Shown here one piece after another: positions 31,320 through 38,857 of a DNA stretch of 43,568 nucleotides. Positions within the stretch are counted from its first letter, which is position 1. Every line of letters begins with the position of its first letter. The notes under the pieces were generated by a model. That model made no database searches, was not told the origin of the DNA, and was given only the letters and a program-made list of their open reading frames with translations. Source of the stretch: CAYRPN01 sp964426135 (GTDB lineage Bacteria; Planctomycetota; Phycisphaerae; Phycisphaerales; Phycisphaeraceae); assembly GCA_964426135.1 (NCBI GenBank), contig CAYRPN010000043.1, forward strand, positions 1 to 43,568, given 5' to 3'. The translations under genes and the position numbers were made by a program.

Positions 31320-31832
31320 ATGAGCGACAAGCCCGCCCACCCGCGAAACCTCGCCCAGGAGATCGGCAAGAAGAAGCCGTTCGATCTGCCGGAGGAAGAG
31401 GCGTATCTGAACATCGTCCGCACCGCTGAGTACCTGTCCCGACGGGCCCATGACCTGGTGTCGAAGCACGACCTGTCAGAAGCGACTTACAACGTGCTTC
31501 GCATCGTCGCCGCCCGCGGCGAGGACGGCGTCAAGAGCCAGACCATTGCCGACGACATGGTCACCCGCGATCCCGACGTGACGCGCCTGATCGATCGTCT
31601 GGAGAAGTTGAAACTGGTGCGCCGCCGGCGCTGCGAGAATGACCGCCGGGTGATCTGGGTGCACGTTACGTCGCTGGGCTCAGCGACGCTTCGCAAACTA
31701 CACGAGCCGATCCGCGCGCTGCTTCGCGAACTGCTCAGCCATCTGGGCGATCGCAAACTGAACAATCTCTCCGCCCTGCTTTTCGAAGCTCGGCACCCAC
31801 GATCGGCGAATCATCCGGGCGTCGGCGGTTGA
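31320..31832 (+). CDS. MarR family transcriptional regulator
   Basis: A 170-residue winged-helix regulator. The start ATG at 31320 is only nine bases past the promoter -10 box and lacks a ribosome-binding site. The helix-turn-helix is LSEATYNVLRIVAARGEDGV then KSQTIADDMVTRDPDVTRLI, and the wing RLEKLKLVRRRRCENDRRVI is followed by VHVTSLGSATLRKLHEPI. The closest style is the MarR/OhrR branch; no OhrR-type N-terminal cysteine is visible, so a ligand-responsive repressor is likelier. It precedes an SDR gene on the same strand by 85 bp, a usual arrangement for regulator and target (inference). Confidence 0.92.
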   Translation: MSDKPAHPRNLAQEIGKKKPFDLPEEEAYLNIVRTAEYLSRRAHDLVSKHDLSEATYNVLRIVAARGEDGVKSQTIADDMVTRDPDVTRLIDRLEKLKLVRRRRCENDRRVIWVHVTSLGSATLRKLHEPIRALLRELLSHLGDRKLNNLSALLFEARHPRSANHPGVGG

Positions 31833-31916
31833 ATGCCGCCGGCGCTCTTGCATTGGCATTTTTCGGCAGGGCATTGTGTAACGCCCCGCCAGGCACCTTT
31901 TTGAGGAGTGACGGTT

Positions 31917-32672
31917 ATGTCGAATCAACTGAACGGCAAAGTGGCGCTGGTGACCGGCGGCTCGCGCGGCATCGGCGCGGCGATCAGCCTGTCGCTGGCG
32001 CGTGACGGCGCGACCGTGCTTGTGAACTACGCCAGGAGCGAGGCAGCGGCGCTGAAAGTCGTGGAGCAGATCAAGTCCGCCGGCGGCAAGGCGCACGCGG
32101 TCGGCGGCGATGTCGGCAACGCCGGGGCGGTCCTGAAGATGTTCGAGCAGATCGACCAGGTCGCCGGCGGGAAGATCGACATCCTCGTGAACAACGCCGG
32201 CGTTTACCTGCCGACCTCCTTCGACGATGTCAGCGACGAGAACTACCGCAAGACCATGGCGACCAACGTCGATGCCGTCTACTTCGTGACCCACGCGGCG
32301 GTGAAGCACATGGGCGCGGGCGGTCGGGTGATCACCATCGGCAGCGTGCTGGGCGAACGCGCGATCGGCACCGGCACCACGGCTTACGCCGCCAGTAAAT
32401 TCGCAGTCGCGGGCCTGGCGCGCGGCTGGGCGCACGATCTTGCCAAACGCGGGATCACCTCGAACGTGGTGCAGCCCGGGCCGATCGACACGGAGATGAA
32501 CCCCGCGGATTCGTCGAAGAATCCCGCAGCCGACGCGATGAGGCAGATGATTCCCCTGGGCCGCTACGGCAAGGCGGAGGAAGTGGCGGCGGTGGTGCGA
32601 TTCCTGGCGTCGCCTGCTTCGGCATTCGTGAACGGCGCGACGATCAATGTGGATGGCGGGATGAACGCGTGA
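31917..32672 (+). CDS. short-chain dehydrogenase/reductase (SDR)
   Basis: A 251-residue NAD(P)-dependent oxidoreductase. The ATG at 31917 follows GAGGAG by nine bases; a GTG at 31908 lies inside that ribosome-binding site and is rejected. Classical SDR motifs are VTGGSRGIGAAISLSLARDG (cofactor loop), GDVGNAG, LVNNAGVYLP, the catalytic GSVLGERAIG with TTAYAASKFAVAGLARGW (Ser, Tyr and Lys), PGPIDTEMNP, and a C-terminal VNGATINVDGGMNA. The Arg after the glycine loop and N-Y-A-R-S in the second strand suggest NADPH preference. The substrate is unknown; probably under control of the adjacent MarR protein. Confidence 0.93.
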   Translation: MSNQLNGKVALVTGGSRGIGAAISLSLARDGATVLVNYARSEAAALKVVEQIKSAGGKAHAVGGDVGNAGAVLKMFEQIDQVAGGKIDILVNNAGVYLPTSFDDVSDENYRKTMATNVDAVYFVTHAAVKHMGAGGRVITIGSVLGERAIGTGTTAYAASKFAVAGLARGWAHDLAKRGITSNVVQPGPIDTEMNPADSSKNPAADAMRQMIPLGRYGKAEEVAAVVRFLASPASAFVNGATINVDGGMNA

Positions 32673-32692
32673 GATCAGGCCGTAGAAGTTAG

Positions 32693-33478
32693 GCGTGCAG
32701 GTTGAGGCCCTTAAGGGCCTCAACCTGCACGCGCGACCTGGGTTTCATGCTTCAGGATGCTGATAGCGCTTGTACGGAACTCCATACAGAAACGCCTCCA
32801 GTTCCTTCGCCCTTGCGATTGCCTGATCCAGCGGAACGCGCACGCGGGTGTGCGGATAGTCCGCCGGTTCGTCGCAGACCTTGTGGCGTCGGCATTGCGT
32901 GAGCACGTAGCGATAAGTGAGCCGGCCTTGCTTCTCATCGCGCAGACAGCCATCGAAATAGCTGTACGACCGGCTCTCGTACCAGAACGGCGTGAGCCGG
33001 CCCGGGTACGTTTGATGTCGGGTCTTGCCCTGCGGCGGCGCGGGGATCAGGCCTGCGCGGAACTGGGATTCGAGAAAGTCATTCACGAGTTTGGCGACGG
33101 AGCCCTGGATGCCGTTCATCATCGGACCGAGTTGATCGCCGCGAAACAGATAGCCCACGGAATGCCAGTGATTATCGAGCAGCGAGGTGACCCAGGGTTC
33201 GAAACCGTGCTGTGCGGTGTATTTGTCGAACTGAGCCCAGAACACGTTCTTCGCCTGTTCGCTCGCGAAGGCTGGGTATCGTTCCCGGCAGCGTGCGGTG
33301 AGAAAATAAATCTGGTTGTCGCGGTACCAGTGCTGAAAAGAGGCTTTACCGTCGGGGCGCTTGTGATAGGCACTGGCGGACTTGGTGAGTTTCGCCCGAG
33401 GCATAGCAAGATTTTAATAAGCGCCATTGGGCTTGCAAGCGTGCAGGTTGAGGCCCTTAAGAGCCTCAACCTGCACGC
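32693..33478. mobile_element. RAYT transposase unit bounded by two 40-bp palindromes
   Basis: The left palindrome at 32693-32732 is perfect, with half-site GCGTGCAGGTTGAGGCCCTT. The right one at 33439-33478 differs at a single base. Between them lies one REP-associated tyrosine transposase gene. The layout resembles an IS200/RAYT unit with its subterminal hairpins. The palindromes may also act as terminators for the SDR, RAYT and leuC-like genes. Confidence 0.8.
32745..33404 (-). CDS. REP-associated tyrosine transposase (Y1_Tnp/RAYT family)
   Basis: A 219-residue single-domain HUH-type nuclease candidate. The N-terminus SFQHWYRDNQIYFLTARCRE matches the first strand of Y1 transposases (normally YFVTxR). 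The HUH motif is DNHWHSVGYLF (His79 and His81; most relatives have NHxHLL). A candidate catalytic tyrosine lies in GRLTYRYVLTQCRRH. These enzymes cut single-stranded REP hairpins. The start ATG at 33404 has a weak ribosome-binding site. The flanking palindromes are its obvious substrates (inference). It is inserted between an SDR gene and a leuC-like gene. Confidence 0.8.
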   Translation of the reverse strand: MPRAKLTKSASAYHKRPDGKASFQHWYRDNQIYFLTARCRERYPAFASEQAKNVFWAQFDKYTAQHGFEPWVTSLLDNHWHSVGYLFRGDQLGPMMNGIQGSVAKLVNDFLESQFRAGLIPAPPQGKTRHQTYPGRLTPFWYESRSYSYFDGCLRDEKQGRLTYRYVLTQCRRHKVCDEPADYPHTRVRVPLDQAIARAKELEAFLYGVPYKRYQHPEA

Positions 33479-33504
33479 CTTGGATCATCTGCGCTAAATC
33501 GCAT

Positions 33505-34929
33505 TTACACCACGCCTGCCGTGCCCGTCAGAATCGGCTCGCTCACATACTCGCGCGGATCGGTCACGTACCCGCGCAGCGCCGAAGCCGCCACCGTCAG
33601 CGGTGACGCCAGGAACACGCCCGCTTCCTTGTGGCCCATGCGGCCGGGGAAGTTGCGGTTGGTCGTGCTGATGCACTTGATCGGCTCGTTCAATCGCCCG
33701 AAGGTGTCCTTCGGCCCGCCCAGGCACGCGGCGCAGCTCGAAGCGCCCATCTGGCAGCCCGCGTCGATCATGGTCTGGTAGATCGATTTCTCGCCGGGCT
33801 TGAGCGGTTGACCTTCGATGTTCATGCGCAGCATGTCCGCGTGGACTTCGGTGGAGCCGGGCACGACGAAAGTGGGAATCTTCACCGTGTTGCCGCGCAG
33901 AATGGCGGCGGCGAAAATCATGTCCGTGATCTTGCCACCGGTGCAGGAGCCGATGTACGCACGGTCGAGTTTCACATCGCTGCACTCGCGGGCCGTCGCC
34001 GTGTTGTCCGGGCTGTGCGGCTTGGCGACCAGCGGCTCGAAGTTCGCCAGGTCCCACTCATTTTCGTAGTCGTACGTCGCGCCCTTGTCCTCGACCTGCA
34101 CGGTCCAGTTCGGACGATTGGAACGCGCGCGGACATAGGCGAGCGTCTTTTCATCGACATCGCAGATGCCGTTCTTACCGCCGGCCTCGATCGCCATGTT
34201 GGTCAGCGTCATACGGTCTTCGAGCGTCAGCGAACCGATGCCCGAACCGGTGAAGTACATCGCCTTGTACGTCGCGCCGGCGAAACCGATGTCGCCGATG
34301 ACCGCAAGGATCAGATCCTTGGCCGTCAGGTACGGCGGAATCTCGCCGTGGAAGGTGAACTTCATCGTGGGCGGCACCTTGAGCCAGGTCTTGCCCGTGC
34401 CCATGGTGAACGCCGCGTCGGTGTTGCCCACACCGGTGGCAAACTCGCCAAACGCGCCGGCGGTGCAGGTGTGGCTGTCGGTGCCCAGGAGAATCTCGCC
34501 GGGCCGGCAGTGGCCTTCCTCCGGCAGCGCCTTGTGGCACACGCCCTTGTACGTGGTCTTCGTCGGATCGCGGTAGGGATTGGGCATGCCCGAGCCTTCC
34601 TTCGTGTTCAGGAAGTCGGGGTCGTAGTAGTACTTGATGCCCTGCTCCTTCACGAAATCGCGAAGGATCTGGATGTTGCGATGGCACTTGTCATCGGCGG
34701 TGAAGATGTAGTGATCGGGAATGATGGGGATGCGCGTGTTGTCCCAGACCTTGGCGGGCTTGCCGGGGGCGCTGAATTTTTCCTTGAAGATGCCGATGGT
34801 GCCCGGGCCGCAGACATCGTGCGTCATGAGGACATCGACATCGACCCAGATATTGTCGCCAGGCTTGACGTCGGCGCGGCCGGCGTGAGCAGCGAGGATT
34901 TTTTCCGTCATGGTCATCGGACGAGGCAT
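33505..34929 (-). CDS. 3-isopropylmalate dehydratase large subunit / homoaconitase family
   Basis: A 474-residue [4Fe-4S] hydro-lyase. The ATG at 34929 (MPRPMTMTEKILAAHAG) has AGGAG six bases upstream, and the frame to 34995 is unneeded. Motifs are VDVLMTHDVCGPGTIG, LLGTDSHTCTAGAFGEFATG, AYIGSCTGGKITDM and QMGASSCAACLGGPKDTFGR, which supply the three cluster cysteines, and TTNRNFPGRMGHKEAGVFLA. It belongs to the aconitase-like LeuC/HacA group; the substrate could be isopropylmalate, homocitrate or a related 2-alkylmalate. No small subunit (LeuD) is in the window, so it must be encoded elsewhere. I leave the gene symbol open for that reason. Confidence 0.9.
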   Translation of the reverse strand: MPRPMTMTEKILAAHAGRADVKPGDNIWVDVDVLMTHDVCGPGTIGIFKEKFSAPGKPAKVWDNTRIPIIPDHYIFTADDKCHRNIQILRDFVKEQGIKYYYDPDFLNTKEGSGMPNPYRDPTKTTYKGVCHKALPEEGHCRPGEILLGTDSHTCTAGAFGEFATGVGNTDAAFTMGTGKTWLKVPPTMKFTFHGEIPPYLTAKDLILAVIGDIGFAGATYKAMYFTGSGIGSLTLEDRMTLTNMAIEAGGKNGICDVDEKTLAYVRARSNRPNWTVQVEDKGATYDYENEWDLANFEPLVAKPHSPDNTATARECSDVKLDRAYIGSCTGGKITDMIFAAAILRGNTVKIPTFVVPGSTEVHADMLRMNIEGQPLKPGEKSIYQTMIDAGCQMGASSCAACLGGPKDTFGRLNEPIKCISTTNRNFPGRMGHKEAGVFLASPLTVAASALRGYVTDPREYVSEPILTGTAGVV

Positions 34930-35104
34930 TGGAAACTCCTTGGCGCGGTTGAAGGCCGCGAGTAAAGGTGCGTCGCGTCCGGGCCGCCGATGCATGCGTC
35001 CTGCACGCTCTGGGCCACGGTGCGCGGCAACTTGCGAAGCCCCGCATCTTAGCGGGAATCAAGCCCGGGGACTATTGCGCCGATCAAACTTGCGTCGACC
35101 AAAG

Positions 35105-35132
35105 TTGACACGAGATGGCAGGCCGCTAACCT
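35105..35132 (+). promoter_or_regulatory. predicted promoter of tRNA-Phe
   Basis: TTGACA (35105-35110) and TAACCT (35127-35132) with a 16-bp spacer. An alternative -10, TACCAT, overlaps it. The tRNA begins 20 bases later. Confidence 0.55.
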
Positions 35133-35152
35133 ACCATGCTCGAAACCGATTC

Positions 35153-35225
35153 GGCTAGGTAGCTCAGTTGGTAGAGCACGGCATTGAAAATGCCGGTGTC
35201 GCCGGTTCGACTCCGGCCCTAGCCA
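35153..35225 (+). tRNA. tRNA-Phe (anticodon GAA)
   Basis: A 73-nt cloverleaf. The acceptor GGCTAGG pairs with CCTAGCC and the D-arm is GCTC/GAGC. The anticodon stem CGGCA/TGCCG encloses TTGAAAA, anticodon GAA. The T-arm is GCCGG-TTCGACT-CCGGC. The discriminator is A; CCA is not encoded. Confidence 0.97.
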
Positions 35226-35231
35226 TCCAAG

Positions 35232-35260
35232 CCCGCAAGCCCTTCGCTCGCGGGTTTTTT
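35232..35260 (+). terminator. intrinsic terminator after tRNA-Phe
   Basis: CCCGC pairs with GCGGG (35232-35254) and is followed by six T residues (35255-35260), seven bases past the tRNA end. Confidence 0.8.
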
Positions 35261-35281
35261 CATGCGCCGCCCGAGCATCCA

Positions 35282-36505
35282 TCACCACACGATGACTCCT
35301 CGGCCACCATCGGCCCGCGCCAGGTCCGCATAGGCATCATTGATCGCGTCAAGCCGGTACTCCTTGCCCACCATCTCACTGAGCGGCAGCAGACCGGCCT
35401 GCCACCAATCAAGATAGGTCCGAAAATCGCGCATGGGGTCGGATGTGCCGTAATAGGAGCCGAGGACGGAAATCTCCCGCCGGGTGATGATCGCACCGGG
35501 CAGATTCGTCGAACTGCCCATCGCCGAAAGCCCCGCCAGCACCACCGCCCCTCCGGCGCGAACCAGCGCCAGCGCCTGCTCCTGCACAGCGGGCAAACCC
35601 ACAGCCTCGAATACGAAGTCGGCGCCGCGGCCCTCGGTGAGATCGCGAACTTTCGCCGGAAGATCGATCCCGCCATCCGCCGCGATGACCGCCGTCGCGC
35701 CCAGCCGGCTGGCGGCGGAGCAGCGCGACGGCGAGCGATCGATCGCGATGATCGGCGCAGCCCCAGCGACAGCCGCCCCCATCACCGCTGACAACCCCAC
35801 TCCGCCGACGCCCAGCACCACGACGCTCGCTCCGCGCGGCACCTGGGCGGTGCACACCACCGCGCCCACGCCGGTCGTCACCGCGCAGCCAACCAGCGCG
35901 GCGACACGAGGATCGACCATGCGCGGCGACGATCGCTCCAGCCCCCTCTCCCCACGGGAGAGGGCTGGGGTGAGGGCCGGCTCACCTTGCAACTGCAATC
36001 CACCCTTCATCCGCTGCCCATCTTGCTTCTGATCACCGCCCCCCACCGGCACGCACGAGGACTTGTGCGCCACCACAAAATCCGCAAAGCACCCGACGGC
36101 ACAGAACTGGTACACCGCCTGCCCGCGGCGGGAGAGCCGTGTCGTGCCGTCCATCTGCGTGCCGCCCCAGCGCTTCGCGGTGAAAGTCGGACACAGACAT
36201 TTGCGATCGTGCGTACACCAGTAGCAGGTGCCGCAGTGCGGGGCCCAGTTGAGAATGACCTGGTCGCCGGGGCGCACGTGCGTGACAAGCCGGCCCACTT
36301 CCTCGACAACGCCTGCGCCTTCGTGACCGAGGACGGCAGGCAACGGCAACTTGGAATCGCCCGTGACCACGTGCCAGTCGCTGTGGCATACGCCGGCCGC
36401 CTGCATGCGGACGAGGACTTCATCGTCGCCGGGCGGAGCGAGGTCCAGGTCTTCGATCTGAAAGGGTTGGTTCGTGGACCAGAGCACGGCGGCGCGCGTT
36501 TTCAT
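35282..36505 (-). CDS. zinc-dependent alcohol dehydrogenase (class III-like MDR)
   Basis: A 407-residue medium-chain dehydrogenase. The ATG at 36505 (MKTRAAVLW) follows GGAG. The catalytic zinc ligands are in GVCHSDWHVVTGDSKLPLPA and LGHEGAGVVEEVG. The structural zinc site is HCGTCYWCTHDRKC followed by LCPTF, and the nucleotide fold is VVVLGVGGVGLSAVMGA with AIDRSPSR. Family length is near 370. The extra residues include PALTPALSRGERGLERSSP from a CTCTCCC repeat (35937-35985) inserted in frame between the catalytic and cofactor parts, next to a Gly/Gln-rich stretch that may also be foreign. The enzyme probably oxidises an alcohol or a thiol adduct; the substrate is unknown. Confidence 0.9.
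   Translation of the reverse strand: MKTRAAVLWSTNQPFQIEDLDLAPPGDDEVLVRMQAAGVCHSDWHVVTGDSKLPLPAVLGHEGAGVVEEVGRLVTHVRPGDQVILNWAPHCGTCYWCTHDRKCLCPTFTAKRWGGTQMDGTTRLSRRGQAVYQFCAVGCFADFVVAHKSSCVPVGGGDQKQDGQRMKGGLQLQGEPALTPALSRGERGLERSSPRMVDPRVAALVGCAVTTGVGAVVCTAQVPRGASVVVLGVGGVGLSAVMGAAVAGAAPIIAIDRSPSRCSAASRLGATAVIAADGGIDLPAKVRDLTEGRGADFVFEAVGLPAVQEQALALVRAGGAVVLAGLSAMGSSTNLPGAIITRREISVLGSYYGTSDPMRDFRTYLDWWQAGLLPLSEMVGKEYRLDAINDAYADLARADGGRGVIVW
35937..35985. repeat. CTCTCCC repeat inside the alcohol dehydrogenase gene
   Basis: AGCCCCCTCTCCCCACGGGA followed by GAGGGCTGGGGTGAGGGCC, read in frame on the minus strand. Confidence 0.8.
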
Positions 36506-36623
36506 GCGAATCTCCAATCCTTTATTGCATGCGTGCCGCGAAGCGTGTGCGAGCGAAGGTAAGAACGGGTGCCAAGGTAAGGAGCCATGCAGGAACTATT
36601 TCGCAGATTGGCGTCGACTCCGG

Positions 36624-36711
36624 CGTAGGGTGCGTCAAGGCTCGGCGCGGACGCACCACAGTTGACTGAAAACGCAACGCGGTGCGTCCGCGCGGACTTG
36701 ACGCACCCTAC
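36624..36711. repeat. GTAGGGTG inverted-repeat element, copy 3
   Basis: An 88-bp element beginning GTAGGGTGCGTCAAGGCTCG and ending GGACTTGACGCACCCTAC. Confidence 0.8.
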
Positions 36712-36854
36712 CCCAAACTGCGGAGTTGTTCTTGCACGGCTCCTAAGCGCAGGCTCGGCGGAGCTTACCCGTGCGCCTTGCGTCAACTTCGCACGGGCAA
36801 GCTCCGCAGACTCCGCTTGCCCATGGCACCCGACAGATCAACTTCTATGCAAAT
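36712..36854. repeat. CTGCGGAGTT motif and GCGGAGCTT hairpin
   Basis: CTGCGGAGTTGTTCTTGCAC followed by GGCTCCTAAGC recurs with few changes at about 40239-40266. The hairpin GCGGAGCTTACCCGTGCG / CGCACGGGCAAGCTCCGC lies at 36758-36807. This fills the gap between the permease and dehydrogenase genes. Confidence 0.6.
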
Positions 36855-38162
36855 TTAATCATGCCGAAGCGCCACGATCGGATCCTGCCTCGCCGCCTTC
36901 ATCGCCGGATACAGGCCAAACACGATGCCGACGACCACCGCCACGCCGAGGCTGACGCCGATGGACCACGGCGTGATGACCAGCCTGCCCAGGTTGAGCT
37001 TCTCGTGAAACAGGTTCAGCACCGCCGTGGCGGCCAGGCCCAGCCCGACGCCGATGATTCCGCCGACGCCCGCCAGCGTCGTGATCTCCACGAGGAATTG
37101 CGCGGTGATGTGCCGGCGCGTCGCGCCCAGCGCCCGGCGGATGCCGATCTCGCGCGTGCGCTCCGTCACCGTCGCCAGCATGATGTTCATGATGCCGATG
37201 CCGCCCACCAGCAGGCTGATGCCCGCGATGAAGCCCAGAAAATAAGTGAACATCATCGCGGTGCGCTCCGACTGCTCCAGCAGTTCCAGCGGCACGAACA
37301 CGGTGGCGTCGTTGCCCTTGGTCAGATGTTCGAACTCGATCACGCGCTTGACCTGTTCCGCCAGCGGACGCACCACAGCCTGATTGGCGGACTCGACGTA
37401 GATTTCCTCCAGCTCGTTGACGACGCTTTCCATCGTGCCGGGCTTGATGGTGACGATGCGGTCGCCGAACTGCTCCTGCGCCGCGGCGATAGGGATATGC
37501 ACATCGAAATTGAGATCCCGCCCCACCAGCGTCGCCCCCGCGCCGCCCGCCAGGCCCACCGGACGCAGCAGGCCCACCACTTTGAAAGACGCCTGCATCG
37601 GCCCGTTGTGAACCGTGATGTGCCCGTCCAGCGGATCGGTCAGCGGAAACAGCCTTCGCGCCACCTCCGCACCGATCACCGCGACGCGCTCGAACCGCTG
37701 CTCGTCCGCCTCGGTGAGGTACCGCCCGCGCTCCACATGCAGCGACGTGACGCCCAGCAGGTCCGGCGTGGTGCCGAACACCTTCGCGTCCTCCTGCTTA
37801 TCGCCGACTGAGACTTTCGTGCCCGTCAGCTTCAGCGGCACGATCCGGCTGATCAGGCCGGTCTTGAACTGAATGTCCTCCAGGCGACGGTAATCCGCGC
37901 GGGTCAGGCCGTACATCAGAGTGCGCTGCCGCTGCGAGCGCTGCTGCGTTTCCTGCGGCTTGATCGAGCGGATGATGATGTTGCGGGCGCCCAGTTTCTC
38001 GATGTCCGCCAGCAGTTGCCGCTTGTTGCCTTCGCCGATCGCGACCACGGCAATCACCGCCGCCACGCCGAAGATGATGCCCAGCGCCGTCAGCACCGAG
38101 CGCATCTTGTGCAGCAGCAGGTTGGCGAATCCGAGTCGTAATGTTTCGAAAAGGAACTGCAT
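36855..38162 (-). CDS. MacB-type ABC transporter permease (FtsX family)
   Basis: A 435-residue permease from the ATG at 38162 (MQFLFETLRLGFANL); the longer frame is repeat-derived. There is one N-terminal helix (SVLTALGIIFGVAAVIAVVA), a large periplasmic domain, then three helices beginning at MMFTYFLGFIAGISLLVGGI. The family signatures GIMNIMLATVTERTREIGIR and RALGATRRHITAQFLVE are present, and the end is YPAMKAARQDPIVALRHD. MacB-like systems move peptides, lipoproteins or toxins or act as mechanotransmitters. No ATPase or membrane-fusion partner is adjacent, so the partner gene must be elsewhere. The upstream region has no clear ribosome-binding site. Confidence 0.92.
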   Translation of the reverse strand: MQFLFETLRLGFANLLLHKMRSVLTALGIIFGVAAVIAVVAIGEGNKRQLLADIEKLGARNIIIRSIKPQETQQRSQRQRTLMYGLTRADYRRLEDIQFKTGLISRIVPLKLTGTKVSVGDKQEDAKVFGTTPDLLGVTSLHVERGRYLTEADEQRFERVAVIGAEVARRLFPLTDPLDGHITVHNGPMQASFKVVGLLRPVGLAGGAGATLVGRDLNFDVHIPIAAAQEQFGDRIVTIKPGTMESVVNELEEIYVESANQAVVRPLAEQVKRVIEFEHLTKGNDATVFVPLELLEQSERTAMMFTYFLGFIAGISLLVGGIGIMNIMLATVTERTREIGIRRALGATRRHITAQFLVEITTLAGVGGIIGVGLGLAATAVLNLFHEKLNLGRLVITPWSIGVSLGVAVVVGIVFGLYPAMKAARQDPIVALRHD

Positions 38163-38219
38163 GGGGGCGGGTGCAGGTACTCGGGACGCGGGATTCGAAG
38201 ACCGCCAGTTGGATCCTTC

Positions 38220-38283
38220 GTTTAGCGACGGGGCTTGCCCCGCTCCTGCAACCACCCAAACGGGGCAAGCCCCGTCGCTAAAC
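38220..38283. repeat. TTTAGC-family inverted repeat between divergent genes
   Basis: Arms of about 23 bp: GTTTAGCGACGGGGCTTGCC... and its complement ending CGTCGCTAAAC. Confidence 0.85.
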
Positions 38284-38330
38284 AATCGAATCACCGCGTC
38301 GTACAATTCTACGCGAAAGGCGGTGCATGG

Positions 38331-38615
38331 ATGCCGACGATTCACATCGGGACCGAAACGGAAGGCCCGAACAACTGGTCCTACGAAGTGCAGGTGCGCG
38401 ACGAAGACAAGACCTACGACCACCGCGTCACGCTTTCCTGGCAGGATTACGATCTCTGGTCGCACGGCCGGGTTGCCCCCGAAAAAGTCGTCCGCGCCGC
38501 CTTCGAGTTTCTGCTCCAGCGCGAGCCGGCGTCGAGCATTCTGCCCAGGTTCGATTGCTCGTTGATTCGCCGGTACTTCGCGGAGGTCGATCGGGAGTTG
38601 CCGCGGAAACTGTGA
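38331..38615 (+). CDS. small conserved hypothetical protein
   Basis: A 94-residue protein from the ATG at 38331 (MPTIHIGTETEGPNNWSYEV). The longer frame starts inside repeat DNA. It is mixed beta/alpha with VTLSWQDYDLWSHGRVAPEK and VVRAAFEFLLQREPASSILP, ending in FDCSLIRRYFAEVDRELPRK. No signal peptide. I do not recognise the family; the fold looks like a compact cytoplasmic domain. Confidence 0.7.
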   Translation: MPTIHIGTETEGPNNWSYEVQVRDEDKTYDHRVTLSWQDYDLWSHGRVAPEKVVRAAFEFLLQREPASSILPRFDCSLIRRYFAEVDRELPRKL

Positions 38616-38638
38616 TCCGATCGCCCTGACGTTTAGCG

Positions 38639-38818
38639 GTCACTTTAGAAAAGGCCGCGGTTCGATTCCCCTCCCTCCTAGGGAGGGGTTAGGGGAGGGT
38701 CGGGCGATCTGCATGATTGTGGCTCCAATCAGGCTGTTTGCCCGACCCTCCCCCTGCCCCTCCCTAAAAGGGAGAGGAGTGCGAAACTCGCGTTTGGCGG
38801 CTTTTTCTAAAGTCACCA
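38639..38818. mobile_element. MITE-like element with GGTSACTTTAGAAAA ends
   Basis: The left end GGTCACTTTAGAAAAGGC (from 38639) is matched by the complement of the right end (CTTTTTCTAAAGTCACC, to 38818). Inside are CCCTCCC/GGGAGGG repeats (38667-38780) and the shared ATTGTGGCTCCAATCAGGCT segment. About 180 bp, no ORF. Confidence 0.65.
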
Positions 38819-38857
38819 TCAATAAACTGCAAATCCATTCTTCTTCGGAGGCGTTTC

